Shown: piece by piece, positions 1 to 8,778 of the stretch
Layout of the letters: each line of letters begins with the position of its first letter
How positions within the stretch are numbered: the stretch's first letter is position 1
Origin: Candidatus Bathyarchaeota archaeon A05DMB-2
GTDB taxonomy: Archaea; Thermoproteota; Bathyarchaeia; Bathyarchaeales; Bathycorpusculaceae
Direction: 5' to 3'
Length of the DNA stretch: 64,000 nucleotides
NCBI GenBank assembly: GCA_018475625.1
Contig: JAAKEZ010000002.1
Coordinates: forward strand, 186,001 to 250,000
Made by a program: the position numbers and the translations under genes
Notes under the pieces: generated by a model
Told to the model about the DNA's origin: nothing
The model's input: only the letters and a program-made list of their open reading frames with translations
Databases searched by the model: none

Positions 1-1
1 T

Positions 2-647
2 GACGGACTCAAAACACCTGACTACACAACTATCTGGTGGCGAATCGCAAACATGAAGGTTGATTTGGCATCCACCGTTAACCTATACAAGAATGTAACC
101 ATCGCTGTGGACTCAAGCGGCATAAAGTTCTCTAACCAAGGCGAATGGATACATAGAAAGTGGAGAGTTCAATGGGGCTTCATCAAGGTGCATATTGTTG
201 TTGACATGAAAACCAAGCAGGTCCTTGCAATCGAAGTTACCAAGGAGGATGTTGGCGACGGCAAAATGTTTGGTTGACTGCTGAAGAATTCAGCTAACGT
301 AGCGAATGTTAAACGTGTTATCGGCGACGGCGCGTACGATTCTAACAGTAACTTTCTTAGAGCTAGCAGAATGGGTGTTGATGCGTTGATTAGGGTTCGT
401 AAGAACTCTTCTTTGAAGTCGCGTAAATGTAATCCTCGCAGGCTTGCAGTTTTGGAGCAGCTTGGCAAATGATGGTTGGAGGAAAGAGAGCGGTTATGGT
501 TACCGTTGGATGGTTAAGTCAGCGTTTTCATGTCTTAAGCAGACGTTTGGAGAGTTTATCTGCGCAGTGAAGTGGCCATACATCGTTAAGGAGCTATTGC
601 TAAAGGCTTCGATTTACAATCTTTTCATGAAAATTAACCTAAACTGA
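2..647 (+). pseudogene. Decayed IS5-type DDE transposase, 5' end outside window
   Basis: The reading frame is already open at base 2 and runs through the ATG at 53, so the gene begins before the window. The first part has a DDE-type core (VAVDSSG-like strand, then GDGAYDS at about 322-345) as in IS5-family archaeal transposases. An in-frame TGA at 275-277 interrupts it, reading resumes in the same frame to about 470, and the C-terminal part (KSAFSCLKQTFGE, 444-647) lies in another frame, so there is also a frameshift between about 444 and 470. One nonsense and one frameshift mutation mean the copy is dead. No terminal inverted repeat was recognised after 647. Confident as a transposase relic, less so about the exact IS group. 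Confidence 0.8.
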
Positions 648-719
648 CCGCTAAATTAGAAAGCAGAAGAGAACCTGCTCAAAATCTACTCAAAGATAAG
701 CGCAGTTATGCCTAGAAAA

Positions 720-728
720 CTATATAAT
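720..728 (+). promoter_or_regulatory. TATA box for the B12 radical SAM gene
   Basis: CTATATAAT is a good archaeal TATA element. Transcription would start near 748-752, downstream of the in-frame ATG at 708 but upstream of the ATG at 777, which decides the start of the following gene. Confidence 0.55.
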
Positions 729-776
729 GGAATCATTGGTTATAGACCTTCAGTCAAGATGGGGAGAGCAGCATCA

Positions 777-2162
777 ATGAAGATTACCTTGGTTAATCCT
801 CCATACCCAAGTAACGCGCACTCACACCCGCCCTTCATTCCCTTAGGAATCGCCTATTTGGGAGCGGTCTGTGAAAAAGCTGGCCACGAAGTCACAGTTA
901 TAGATTGCCAGGCGGAGAGGCTCAGTTTTGACGCTTTCCGCAAGCGAGTAGCCCAAACAAACGCGGAAGTTGTCGGCATGACTTCCACAACCCTCACGTA
1001 CAAGTCAGCTTTGGAGAACGCTCGCATAGCCAAAGAGGAACTCCCAAACTGCACCACTGTTCTGGGCGGGTGCCACGCCACTTTCTGGGATGAAAACGCC
1101 CTCAACGAGTGCCCCAGCCTAGATATCATCGTGAGGAGAGAAGGCGAAATAACCTTCATCGAGCTGTTGGAAAAACTGAAAAGCAAGAGCAGCCTCAACG
1201 GCGTCTTAGGAGTGACCTTCCGAAACAGGGACGGCGGAATAACCCGAAACGAGGATCGCCCGTTCATCGAGAATCTGGATGACCTGCCCTTTCCGGCGCA
1301 TCACCTGTTGCCTTTAAGCTCTTTTCACGTTGTGGGGAAAACGATTTTCCCGTTAACAACCAGCCGCGGCTGCGTCTACTGGTGCGAGTTCTGTACTGCC
1401 GTCAGGATGTTCGGCAGAAGATACCGTATGCGAAGCGCCAAAAACGTGGTTGACGAGATTGAAATGATATACAAGAAGTACGGGCAGGACCAGTTCACTT
1501 TCTACGACGACGCGTTCACGGTTGACCGACAGCGAGTCGTGGACATATGCAATGAGATTCATCGACGGAACCTGCCGATACATTGGGACTGCGAAACCCG
1601 CGTGGACATGGTCGACAGGGACCTGCTACAGAAAATGCATGACGCCGGCTGCATAGCCGTCTGGTTCGGCGTGGAATCCGGCTCACAGAACGTGCTGGAA
1701 AAGATGCAGAAGAAGATTAAGCTTGACCAAACAAAACTCGCGTTTAAAACAGCACGCGAAATAGGCTTAATGACGGTGGCAAGCGTGGTCTTGGGCTTTC
1801 CAGGAGAGACTGAGGAGACAGCTTGGGAAACCATAAACTTCGTCAAGGAGTTGGATCCTGACGACATCGGCTTCTACATCGCCACACCTTACCCGGGAAC
1901 ACCTATGTACGATTTGGTTAAGTCAAAGGGCTGGCTGAAAGTCACGGATTTCAACAGGTACGACACGGCAACGCCTACTTTTGAAACACCCCAATTAAGC
2001 GGTGCGAAACTGAAAGAAATTCGCTACAAGGCACATCAGCAGTTCTATCTGCGACCAGGCTACATAATCAGAATGTTTGGAAGAGGCGGCACATACGGCG
2101 TTTCAGCTTTGAAGACTTCCGCTGCCTACATGCTCCGTGCCCTGCACCTGCGGCTCTCTTAA
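777..2162 (+). CDS. B12-binding domain radical SAM protein
   Basis: A 461-residue protein with an N-terminal cobalamin-binding Rossmann domain (begins KITLVNPPYP) and a radical SAM barrel whose [4Fe-4S] cysteines are C199, C203 and C206 (GCVYWCEFC). Members of this family catalyse methylations, cyclisations or rearrangements on lipids, pigments or cofactors; the substrate cannot be read from sequence. I chose ATG 777 over 708 because a TATA box lies inside the longer frame and GGAG sits just upstream of 777. It is a close paralogue of the protein at 23699-25087, with cluster cysteines at identical residue numbers. Its 3' end overlaps the converging DUF1616 gene by about 60 bases. Confidence 0.85.
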   Translation: MKITLVNPPYPSNAHSHPPFIPLGIAYLGAVCEKAGHEVTVIDCQAERLSFDAFRKRVAQTNAEVVGMTSTTLTYKSALENARIAKEELPNCTTVLGGCHATFWDENALNECPSLDIIVRREGEITFIELLEKLKSKSSLNGVLGVTFRNRDGGITRNEDRPFIENLDDLPFPAHHLLPLSSFHVVGKTIFPLTTSRGCVYWCEFCTAVRMFGRRYRMRSAKNVVDEIEMIYKKYGQDQFTFYDDAFTVDRQRVVDICNEIHRRNLPIHWDCETRVDMVDRDLLQKMHDAGCIAVWFGVESGSQNVLEKMQKKIKLDQTKLAFKTAREIGLMTVASVVLGFPGETEETAWETINFVKELDPDDIGFYIATPYPGTPMYDLVKSKGWLKVTDFNRYDTATPTFETPQLSGAKLKEIRYKAHQQFYLRPGYIIRMFGRGGTYGVSALKTSAAYMLRALHLRLS

Positions 2163-2519
2163 CTCTCTTATTTTTACCACGAAGGCGATAAAAGACAAAA
2201 CGAGCACGATGAGTGTTAACGAGTAAGTAATCGAAGTGAACTCGATACCGATGGGTGACAGTCCTAAGAATAAGCCAAGAAGCCCTGCAATGCCGAAACT
2301 TAGAGCAACCGACAGCACTGATTTCTCAACAATGTCAAGCTTGTTTTTCTTTGAGAACAATATGGTGACGAGGCAGTAGCCAGGCAAGAATGCTATGAAA
2401 ACGAAGCTGAACACGTAGCGGATTATGAATAATGGCGAATCTTTTGGAACTAAGTAGACAATTAACAGCGTTAAAGCCGTGAACAAAACAATTATTTCAA
2501 ACCAACGAGCCGGCTTCAC
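2103..2519 (-). CDS. DUF1616-like small membrane protein
   Basis: A 138-residue protein with four hydrophobic segments (about residues 8-25, 30-52, 65-88 and 93-114) and a polar C-terminal tail. The SVALSFG..GLLGLFLG...GI pattern after a cytoplasmic loop resembles DUF1616 membrane proteins, which in archaea often lie near surface-glycan or membrane GT genes. It starts with GTG at 2519. Its last 60 bases overlap the end of the converging radical SAM gene, so the tail is the least certain part. Function unknown. Confidence 0.6.
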   Translation of the reverse strand: MKPARWFEIIVLFTALTLLIVYLVPKDSPLFIIRYVFSFVFIAFLPGYCLVTILFSKKNKLDIVEKSVLSVALSFGIAGLLGLFLGLSPIGIEFTSITYSLTLIVLVLSFIAFVVKIRELREPQVQGTEHVGSGSLQS

Positions 2520-2571
2520 TTCCAGCCCTTCAACAAAATCACTTTAAACTAAAAAATAAAGAATGGAGGAT

Positions 2572-3480
2572 TTAGAGGAAGACCTTGAATATCGGATGCG
2601 TTTCTTCCAGTGGTCGGATATCTAAGTCAGCCATTGCAGATGCAACGTAAGTGTCAACTATAGCTACTGCGGGGAAAACCCATTCTGCTTGTTCTGCCGG
2701 TCCGAACATTAGCCAGTTTGCGCCCACAGTCTGCATTATCGCGTTGGTTGCGGTGACAGGCCCCTTTCTGTACTCTTTGGCGATGTTTGCCTTAACCCAG
2801 CCCATCGTGGTGACGACGTTTCCGGTTCCCAAGCCCGTGGGGTGACCGAACTTCTCCTTAATCTTTGGAATCGCTCTGACTGCTGTGCCCATATCTGGAG
2901 CGAACGCTGGAATCGCTGTGTCTATCAATGGTTTAGTGATCCCGGCTTTGTCCGCTAGCGCCAAGGCTTCTTGTAGTACAGCCATTTTTCCGTCTAAACT
3001 GTTGTCTCTTGGATTGTCAGCGAGTACGATGGACATTTTGATTCCGCTCTCTTTCAGCTTTGTCAACTCCATGTCTGTTACGCCCTTGTAGACTGAGTTG
3101 TATAAGCATCTGTCCTGTAGTCCTGCGTTCTTGACCATCTCTGCAGCTGCCATGCGAACTTTCGGGCTCATCGCATCCAGCATCAATGGAGCTTCGCTGT
3201 GTTTGGCAACGAAATCAACGTATTTCGCGAACGCTTCTTCGGTAGTGCCAACAATGTCAAAAGCAAATGGAACACCTGTTATGTCGCTTTGGATTTGCAT
3301 CCTGTTGATTATATCTTCAGCTTGTTGTGCGTCAAAAATTCCTTTGTTTGCGTCCTGCACCATTTTCTGGCCAAGCCAAAAAATAGAGCCTATCAGAAAG
3401 GTTGGAAGTTCCCCTGGCTGACCGCCTACTTTTACTTTCCCTATTTCGTAGATGTTTTGTTTCGTATTGAATTTTATCAT
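2572..3480 (-). CDS. mtrH: MtrH-family tetrahydropterin methyltransferase
   Basis: A 302-residue protein that aligns throughout with MtrH, the subunit that transfers a methyl group between tetrahydro(methano)pterin and a corrinoid protein. The opening (FNTKQNIYEIGKVKVGGQPG), the LLDAMSPKVRMAA segment and the glycine-rich GTGNVVTTMGW stretch are all typical, and length is normal, so it looks intact. It lies 23 bases downstream of a corrinoid-binding protein on the same strand, almost certainly one transcript. No other Mtr subunit (A-G) is nearby. Such orphan pairs are known in Bathyarchaeia and methylotrophic archaea, where they are thought to move methyl groups from a methylated substrate or corrinoid to the C1 carrier. 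Direction and substrate here are inference. Confidence 0.88.
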   Translation of the reverse strand: MIKFNTKQNIYEIGKVKVGGQPGELPTFLIGSIFWLGQKMVQDANKGIFDAQQAEDIINRMQIQSDITGVPFAFDIVGTTEEAFAKYVDFVAKHSEAPLMLDAMSPKVRMAAAEMVKNAGLQDRCLYNSVYKGVTDMELTKLKESGIKMSIVLADNPRDNSLDGKMAVLQEALALADKAGITKPLIDTAIPAFAPDMGTAVRAIPKIKEKFGHPTGLGTGNVVTTMGWVKANIAKEYRKGPVTATNAIMQTVGANWLMFGPAEQAEWVFPAVAIVDTYVASAMADLDIRPLEETHPIFKVFL

Positions 3481-3503
3481 CTTGCCTCATCTGAAGTGTA
3501 AGT

Positions 3504-3932
3504 TTATTTCAAACCCATTGCTCTCTTCGCTAATTCAGGCGCTTCTTCTTTGTTTTTGCCGAAGAGCGCGCCGATTGCATCTGCGTCTTCCTTTTTGACA
3601 GCTGCGCCGCCCATGATTAGTCCAATTTTGCCTTTTAATCCGGCTGCTTTCAATGCTTCATCTAGTTTTGGCAAGTTGTTTTTTGCAGGTACGGTGTTTA
3701 CTGAAATAGCAATTATATTTGCATTGGTTTCCTTTGCTTTGTCTACAAAGACTTGCGGAGCAACGCTCTTGCCTACGTCAATAGTTTTGAATCCGGCTCT
3801 CTTAAGTGCTCGTCTAACGGCTTCTTTAGCTGTGTCGTGCATGTCAGGTTCGATGTTGCCGATGACTACTGTGCCGAGTGGTTTCTCTGGTTCAGGAGGT
3901 TCTTTTTCCATCATAGATTTAAGCCATGACAT
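3504..3932 (-). CDS. Corrinoid (B12)-binding protein paired with MtrH
   Basis: A 142-residue, single-domain cobalamin-binding protein. The DxHxxG-type base-off motif is present as D30-M-H32-D-T-A, so the cobalt-ligating histidine is kept but the usual glycine is alanine. Later ISVNTVPAKNN and LIMGGAAV match the S/T and GG positions that hold the nucleotide tail. The helical cap found in MtaC/MtbC proteins is missing; only about 18 residues precede the domain. It is first in the operon with mtrH, and a minus-strand TATA-like element at 3973-3981 precedes ATG 3932. The likely role is methyl carrier for the adjacent MtrH. Confidence 0.82.
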   Translation of the reverse strand: MSWLKSMMEKEPPEPEKPLGTVVIGNIEPDMHDTAKEAVRRALKRAGFKTIDVGKSVAPQVFVDKAKETNANIIAISVNTVPAKNNLPKLDEALKAAGLKGKIGLIMGGAAVKKEDADAIGALFGKNKEEAPELAKRAMGLK

Positions 3933-3972
3933 TTACACACCAACTTTTATTTTTGGTTTTTATACCCTCGGT

Positions 3973-3981
3973 TTTTATATT
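3973..3981 (-). promoter_or_regulatory. TATA box of the corrinoid/mtrH operon
   Basis: On the minus strand this reads AATATAAAA, about 20 bases upstream of a plausible transcript start near 3950 and 41 bases before the ATG at 3932. The plus-strand gene at 4038 has its own element at 3991-3997 (TATTTAA), so the short spacer holds back-to-back promoters. Confidence 0.45.
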
Positions 3982-4037
3982 CGAACTCGATATTTAAACT
4001 TTAACTCTATCACTCCTCTATTAATTCAAGAACAAAA

Positions 4038-6377
4038 ATGATGATTAGGGGAACGCAGCACATGTTCAGAACATCGCGAAAATATCTCTTGCTACTCTTA
4101 ATTTTCGTGTTCGCGTTCACCTATCGTATGCTGCTGATGCATCGGGCAACTTATCCTCCTGGAGCTGACATCGGGCTGCATCAGAGCGTCATCTACTCCA
4201 TAACAGGATCAGGCACAACGAATTTCCTGTGGAATTACTATCAGATGGGAGGAGGACTCTCGCTAACCTTCCCTGGCTATCACATCTTTGTTTCGTACAT
4301 AATCATGATGACGGGCATGCCCGCTTACATGGCACATTCCGTGGTTGTCTCATTGTTCTCTTCGCTGATAGTCCTGTGCGCCTACTTGATAGTTCGGACG
4401 TTACAGGGAGAATCAGCCGCTTTAATCGTGGCTTTTCTGGTGGCAATCTCGCGTTTTGACGTAGAAATGCTTCTCTGGGGCGGCTACCCCAACACGGTAA
4501 CGCTTATGCTGATTCCCTTAGTCTTCTATCTATTCTTTCAAAGAGAACGTTTCTCTCTCGTTCCGTTTCTTGCTACGACAGCCATTTTGTCTGGTTCCAT
4601 TTTCTTGACGCATTCCCTCAGCGCCGTCATCTTCATCTTGGTCACATTTCTCACCGCGATGTTGGTGATGGCGTTTTCTAAAAGAATTGGTGTGCCGAGA
4701 GCACACGCGCTCGTTTGGTTTGTACCCCTTTTCCTCGGCGCTCTCCTTGTTTCGCCGTTTCTCATAGATTCCGCGCCTGCATACTTGAGTGCGAACGTGG
4801 ACACGTTCACTGGCGGCATGGCTGACATTAGGCAAGCGCTTCTCTCGACGCGGGTGCTTCCTCTGGAGCTTGTGTTGCCGCCGCTGATTTGTGTTCCCTT
4901 CTTCTTTTTTTTCTCGAAGAAGTATAGAAAACGCTTTTTCACCGTTCCAAGTCTGTTCCTCGCCATGTGGATTCTGGTTCCATTGCTCTTCACCCAAACG
5001 TTTTTAGTGGGGCTGTACACGGATTATAATCGTTTTCTGTACTACACGGTTTTGCCAGTCATCATAATTATCGCTTTGGGAATTGACCACGGCTCCGGGT
5101 TCTTCGCGCGTATAGCGGACACGTACCTGTCATTCACAAAGCAACTGTCACAATCCGCTAAAAACAGCAAAATCGCAACATGGCTAATGCCCCACCTTAC
5201 CCGAAAGAACCTCTACTCTTCCTTCGTCATCGGATTACTGCTTGTGGCTTTTTTCGCCGTGCCAATCTTCCTAACACCATCTCAGGGCGTGACGGCGCAA
5301 AGTTTCTACCAAGTTATGAACGACCCAGAATACGAGGCTATACAATGGGCAAGGCAAAACACGCCAGCTGGCTCAGTCTTCGTTTCCGACGCCCTTTACG
5401 GCTGGTGGTTCTCAGGCTTCGCGCAGCGCCCAACCCTGAGCGCGGTTGACCCACAGTACCTGACACTTGCCCGCGAGTTTGAACCAGCAAAGACTGCGAA
5501 GCTGTTGCTTGACACGGACTACATGATAGATAACGGTTTAATTCAAATCCGAGAAGACGGCGGATACATCGCACGGCACAACCCAGTTATCGTGGCGAAG
5601 CTCAACTGGACTTACTTCCCCTACTCTTTCCTGAACTTCAATAACAGCGAAACACAGGTCAAATACCGCATTAGTGACAGCCCAATGTCGATAACTCTAG
5701 ACAAGCTTACGGTGAAAGAGATGCATATGGAAAACGACTCTGACCACGCTACCATCACCGTCACAAAAGGAAATAACTACTTCAACTACACTGAGTTAAC
5801 TACAGTCTACAGAGGATCACGGTTCGTGAACATATCAATCACGTTAAACGCAGCTAACGGTGTTTCTCTAGACTGGCTTGACTTCACCGTGCACAGCAAT
5901 GGCAAGGTGCTTGCCCAGCAGAACAACACAATTGCACTACTAGACGGGGGAGTGAAAGCTTTCAGCCAACTAATCTTCGCCAAGGAACAGCCGAATGTGG
6001 ACGTGGTTAATCCTGAAAACCCCTGCATCTTTGAATTAGATTACAACTTGCAAGGCAAAACCCGCGGAGAAATCCAATTTTCTGCAACCGCCTACTCAGT
6101 CACCGATAGCTTGGAGTATTATCAGAGCCCAGAAGTAACAGCAGACTATTTTAACAAAATTATCGTCGACAACCTCAATACATACCAAACGAAAGCTCCC
6201 AATTCCCCCGTTCTTGACGTTTTCGACTACCAGAAAGCCGTCGTTGACTGGAACGTTTCATACATCGCTTGCCGAGATTCTGAAATAATCCCGAAATTTG
6301 CAGGCGACCCCGCTTTTAGTTTGGTGTTTATTAACGATGCCGTTGCAGTATTCATGGTGAAAAGAGGCTTCGAATAG
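4038..6377 (+). CDS. GT-C-like polytopic membrane protein (first of tandem pair)
   Basis: A 779-residue protein with one N-terminal membrane segment (residues about 16-34), an extracytoplasmic loop containing D44 and H48 (GADIGLH), about ten further membrane segments up to residue about 410, and a large soluble domain of about 350 residues rich in Asn/Thr and beta-strand-like patterns. This layout is that of GT-C membrane glycosyltransferases, whose catalytic aspartate sits in the first outer loop. The next gene has the same plan with D48/H52, so the D-x3-H spacing is conserved. No specific GT family could be assigned. It probably acts at the outer face of the membrane on dolichol-linked sugars; that is inference. 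The stop is one base from the next ATG. Confidence 0.6.
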   Translation: MMIRGTQHMFRTSRKYLLLLLIFVFAFTYRMLLMHRATYPPGADIGLHQSVIYSITGSGTTNFLWNYYQMGGGLSLTFPGYHIFVSYIIMMTGMPAYMAHSVVVSLFSSLIVLCAYLIVRTLQGESAALIVAFLVAISRFDVEMLLWGGYPNTVTLMLIPLVFYLFFQRERFSLVPFLATTAILSGSIFLTHSLSAVIFILVTFLTAMLVMAFSKRIGVPRAHALVWFVPLFLGALLVSPFLIDSAPAYLSANVDTFTGGMADIRQALLSTRVLPLELVLPPLICVPFFFFFSKKYRKRFFTVPSLFLAMWILVPLLFTQTFLVGLYTDYNRFLYYTVLPVIIIIALGIDHGSGFFARIADTYLSFTKQLSQSAKNSKIATWLMPHLTRKNLYSSFVIGLLLVAFFAVPIFLTPSQGVTAQSFYQVMNDPEYEAIQWARQNTPAGSVFVSDALYGWWFSGFAQRPTLSAVDPQYLTLAREFEPAKTAKLLLDTDYMIDNGLIQIREDGGYIARHNPVIVAKLNWTYFPYSFLNFNNSETQVKYRISDSPMSITLDKLTVKEMHMENDSDHATITVTKGNNYFNYTELTTVYRGSRFVNISITLNAANGVSLDWLDFTVHSNGKVLAQQNNTIALLDGGVKAFSQLIFAKEQPNVDVVNPENPCIFELDYNLQGKTRGEIQFSATAYSVTDSLEYYQSPEVTADYFNKIIVDNLNTYQTKAPNSPVLDVFDYQKAVVDWNVSYIACRDSEIIPKFAGDPAFSLVFINDAVAVFMVKRGFE

Positions 6378-6378
6378 A

Positions 6379-8700
6379 ATGGGGAGTAGCATAGTCTCGT
6401 TAACACTTAACAGCAAAAAGAGAAAACTTCTCGAGGTCACGTTTGCAGCAGTTTTCTCAGCACTAATTCTTGTTCTCTTCTACGCCGTCATATCCATGAA
6501 CGGTCTGGTCTTGGGAAATGACCCCGCTGTCCACCTGGAAAAAGCCCAGATTTTCCTTGAGACAGGAAAAATACCGTTGGAAAACCTTGGATGGACTCCG
6601 CCTCTGTTCCAGATTCTGCTTGCCATGCTCATCTCCTTCACAGGCGCAAACAGTTTTACGCAGTTGATATTACTTGAGAAGACGCTGGCTGTGCTCATCG
6701 ACTGGCTACTGTTCTTCTCGGTTTATCTATTGGGTTCCAGGTTTTTCGGCATGAAAATCGGGGGCATCGCGGCGGTTTTGTTGCTGTTCTGTGTTCCAAT
6801 GTACGAACTTAACCTGTGGGGTGGCTATACCACGGTTCTCGGTTTGGCGTTCCTGTTTTTGCTGCTCCTGTACCTGCCGCTGGCAGCGACGAACTTAGGA
6901 TACGTCGTGGTGGCTTTCTTTGCAGCGTTTTCTCTGGTTTTATCTCATCAACTAACCACGTTTCTAACAGTCTTGATTCTGCCGCCGATTATCTTGTACA
7001 TGCTCATAAAGTCCCGAGGCACCCATCTTAAGGCGCTCATAGCTGTGATTATAGGCGGAGGAATAGCGTTCTTCTTCTACTATTTCAAGGCGATGCTGCC
7101 TTACCTCGGCGTGCTCATCGAACACGTTTTTCTCACGCAAAAGGCAACGTTATATCAGGTTCCAGCCACCACTCTCAGCGCTTTCATGATTAACTTCGGC
7201 TTCATGTTCATAGTCGCCCTTGCCGGCGTCTTTCTTGCCTTCTTTGACCTGAGAGCGAAAAAGGAACCTCTCCTTTTCCTTATCCTGTTCCTGAGTTTTC
7301 TTGTCCCGTTAATCCTGGCTGAATCGCACCTGTTCGGGCTGTACTTGCCTTTCCAATGGTTCATTTACTACCTGACGCCGCCCCTGGTGATTCTCGCCGC
7401 TGTTACACTTAGCTTCGCAGGGGACCAGGTCTCAGCCTTCTACCTTAAGCACAGGAAAAGCTGGAAAAAGCTCCGGTTGAGAGCAGTCACCGTTACCGTG
7501 ATTGCTCTGGTGTGCTTGCTGTTTGTGTTTCGCTTTGGAACAGTTTACGGAAAAATCATGGAAGGAAGCGTGTACTATTCAACCTCCGACTTGAAAGCGT
7601 ACGATGCGGGCGTCTGGCTCAGCACTCATTATCCAAGCGACACAACAGTAGTTGTTACAGACATCCCTGGATTCTGGTTCACGATGTTTTCAGGCAAGAA
7701 TGTCATAGCGGCAACTGACCCTGTCATACAGCGGAACCAGATTGCAGAGTCTGTTTTAGATTTATCTTACGAGATGGAGCATCCTTTAACTCTGGTGAAG
7801 GCTTATGAGGCGAAAGGCACCATCTCGGACGAAAACTACGTATCCATAAACGATGTCTGGAAGCGAGTTTCGCACTCAGCAGCCGACGGAGACACTGTGT
7901 CGTATCAAAAAAACGGCGTCGCTTACAACGAATTGAAGCTGTCAACCTTCAGCCGAGAGATAACTTTTGAAGACGATGGCATGCCGAAGAAGATGGTAAT
8001 TAGTTACTCCAACGGCGAAGTAGCTGTGTCTCAAACGCTGCTTATGCACAATGACAGCTACCCGCTGAGCGTTACTTGGACAGTGGCCGCTCTCAGAGGT
8101 GACATCACCAATGTATCCCTGTACGTGAGCACATTCTTTGATCTTCAATTCTCATTCCTGAAAGCATATGTACCGGGTGCGCTGAACTGGGAGAACCCTT
8201 GGAGCAATCCTTCAAACTCTCAAGGGAATGAGTGGGCGGTCGTAAACTTTACTCGCTCAACTTTAAAAGACAATTACGTTGGATTCTACGACGATAAGAA
8301 CTCGGTTGTTTTCGGGCTTAAGTTCGAAGAGTTGCCCGACTGGGGTAATGTGGGCGCCTTAGCTAACATGCAGATTGACGCGGTGCGGTTCCAGTATGAT
8401 TTCGACAAGATAAGCGCCAACCAAACGGTATCTTTCTCTTATCAGATTCTAACTTTCTCGAAGAACAGTTATTCGGTCATGCAGCAACCTAGCGAGTTGA
8501 AGAGCGTCTTCGACGCTAAGCCCGCGATAACATTTGAGGTCAGCAGTCGAGATTATCATGACTATATCAACGCGAACGACATAAAATTCATAGTGTACGA
8601 CAAAAACCAGCTTGACACCAAAATAGTCAACTGCAAGCTGCTAGAGCTAATCTACGCGAATGACCGATACGTCATCTTCCGAATAAAAGCCACTTCTTAG
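6379..8700 (+). CDS. GT-C-like polytopic membrane protein (second of tandem pair)
   Basis: A 773-residue protein built like its neighbour: first membrane segment (about residues 18-42), an outer loop with D48 and H52 (GNDPAVH), many membrane segments to residue about 400 and a long soluble C-terminal domain. Corresponding landmarks, such as LWGGY in loop 2 and a DIPGFWF versus DALYGWWF segment at the start of the soluble domain, show both arose by duplication, though the soluble parts have diverged strongly. The ATG follows the upstream TAG by one base, indicating coupled translation. It is probably a membrane glycosyltransferase or a related glycan-handling protein; the donor and acceptor are unknown. 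Confidence 0.6.
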   Translation: MGSSIVSLTLNSKKRKLLEVTFAAVFSALILVLFYAVISMNGLVLGNDPAVHLEKAQIFLETGKIPLENLGWTPPLFQILLAMLISFTGANSFTQLILLEKTLAVLIDWLLFFSVYLLGSRFFGMKIGGIAAVLLLFCVPMYELNLWGGYTTVLGLAFLFLLLLYLPLAATNLGYVVVAFFAAFSLVLSHQLTTFLTVLILPPIILYMLIKSRGTHLKALIAVIIGGGIAFFFYYFKAMLPYLGVLIEHVFLTQKATLYQVPATTLSAFMINFGFMFIVALAGVFLAFFDLRAKKEPLLFLILFLSFLVPLILAESHLFGLYLPFQWFIYYLTPPLVILAAVTLSFAGDQVSAFYLKHRKSWKKLRLRAVTVTVIALVCLLFVFRFGTVYGKIMEGSVYYSTSDLKAYDAGVWLSTHYPSDTTVVVTDIPGFWFTMFSGKNVIAATDPVIQRNQIAESVLDLSYEMEHPLTLVKAYEAKGTISDENYVSINDVWKRVSHSAADGDTVSYQKNGVAYNELKLSTFSREITFEDDGMPKKMVISYSNGEVAVSQTLLMHNDSYPLSVTWTVAALRGDITNVSLYVSTFFDLQFSFLKAYVPGALNWENPWSNPSNSQGNEWAVVNFTRSTLKDNYVGFYDDKNSVVFGLKFEELPDWGNVGALANMQIDAVRFQYDFDKISANQTVSFSYQILTFSKNSYSVMQQPSELKSVFDAKPAITFEVSSRDYHDYINANDIKFIVYDKNQLDTKIVNCKLLELIYANDRYVIFRIKATS

Positions 8701-8778
8701 CAAATTGTATCCTAAAAGCAGTTCCAGAAAGAGGACGGATACTATTATCGTTTAAAGTTCAAAAGAAAGAAGGAATTT

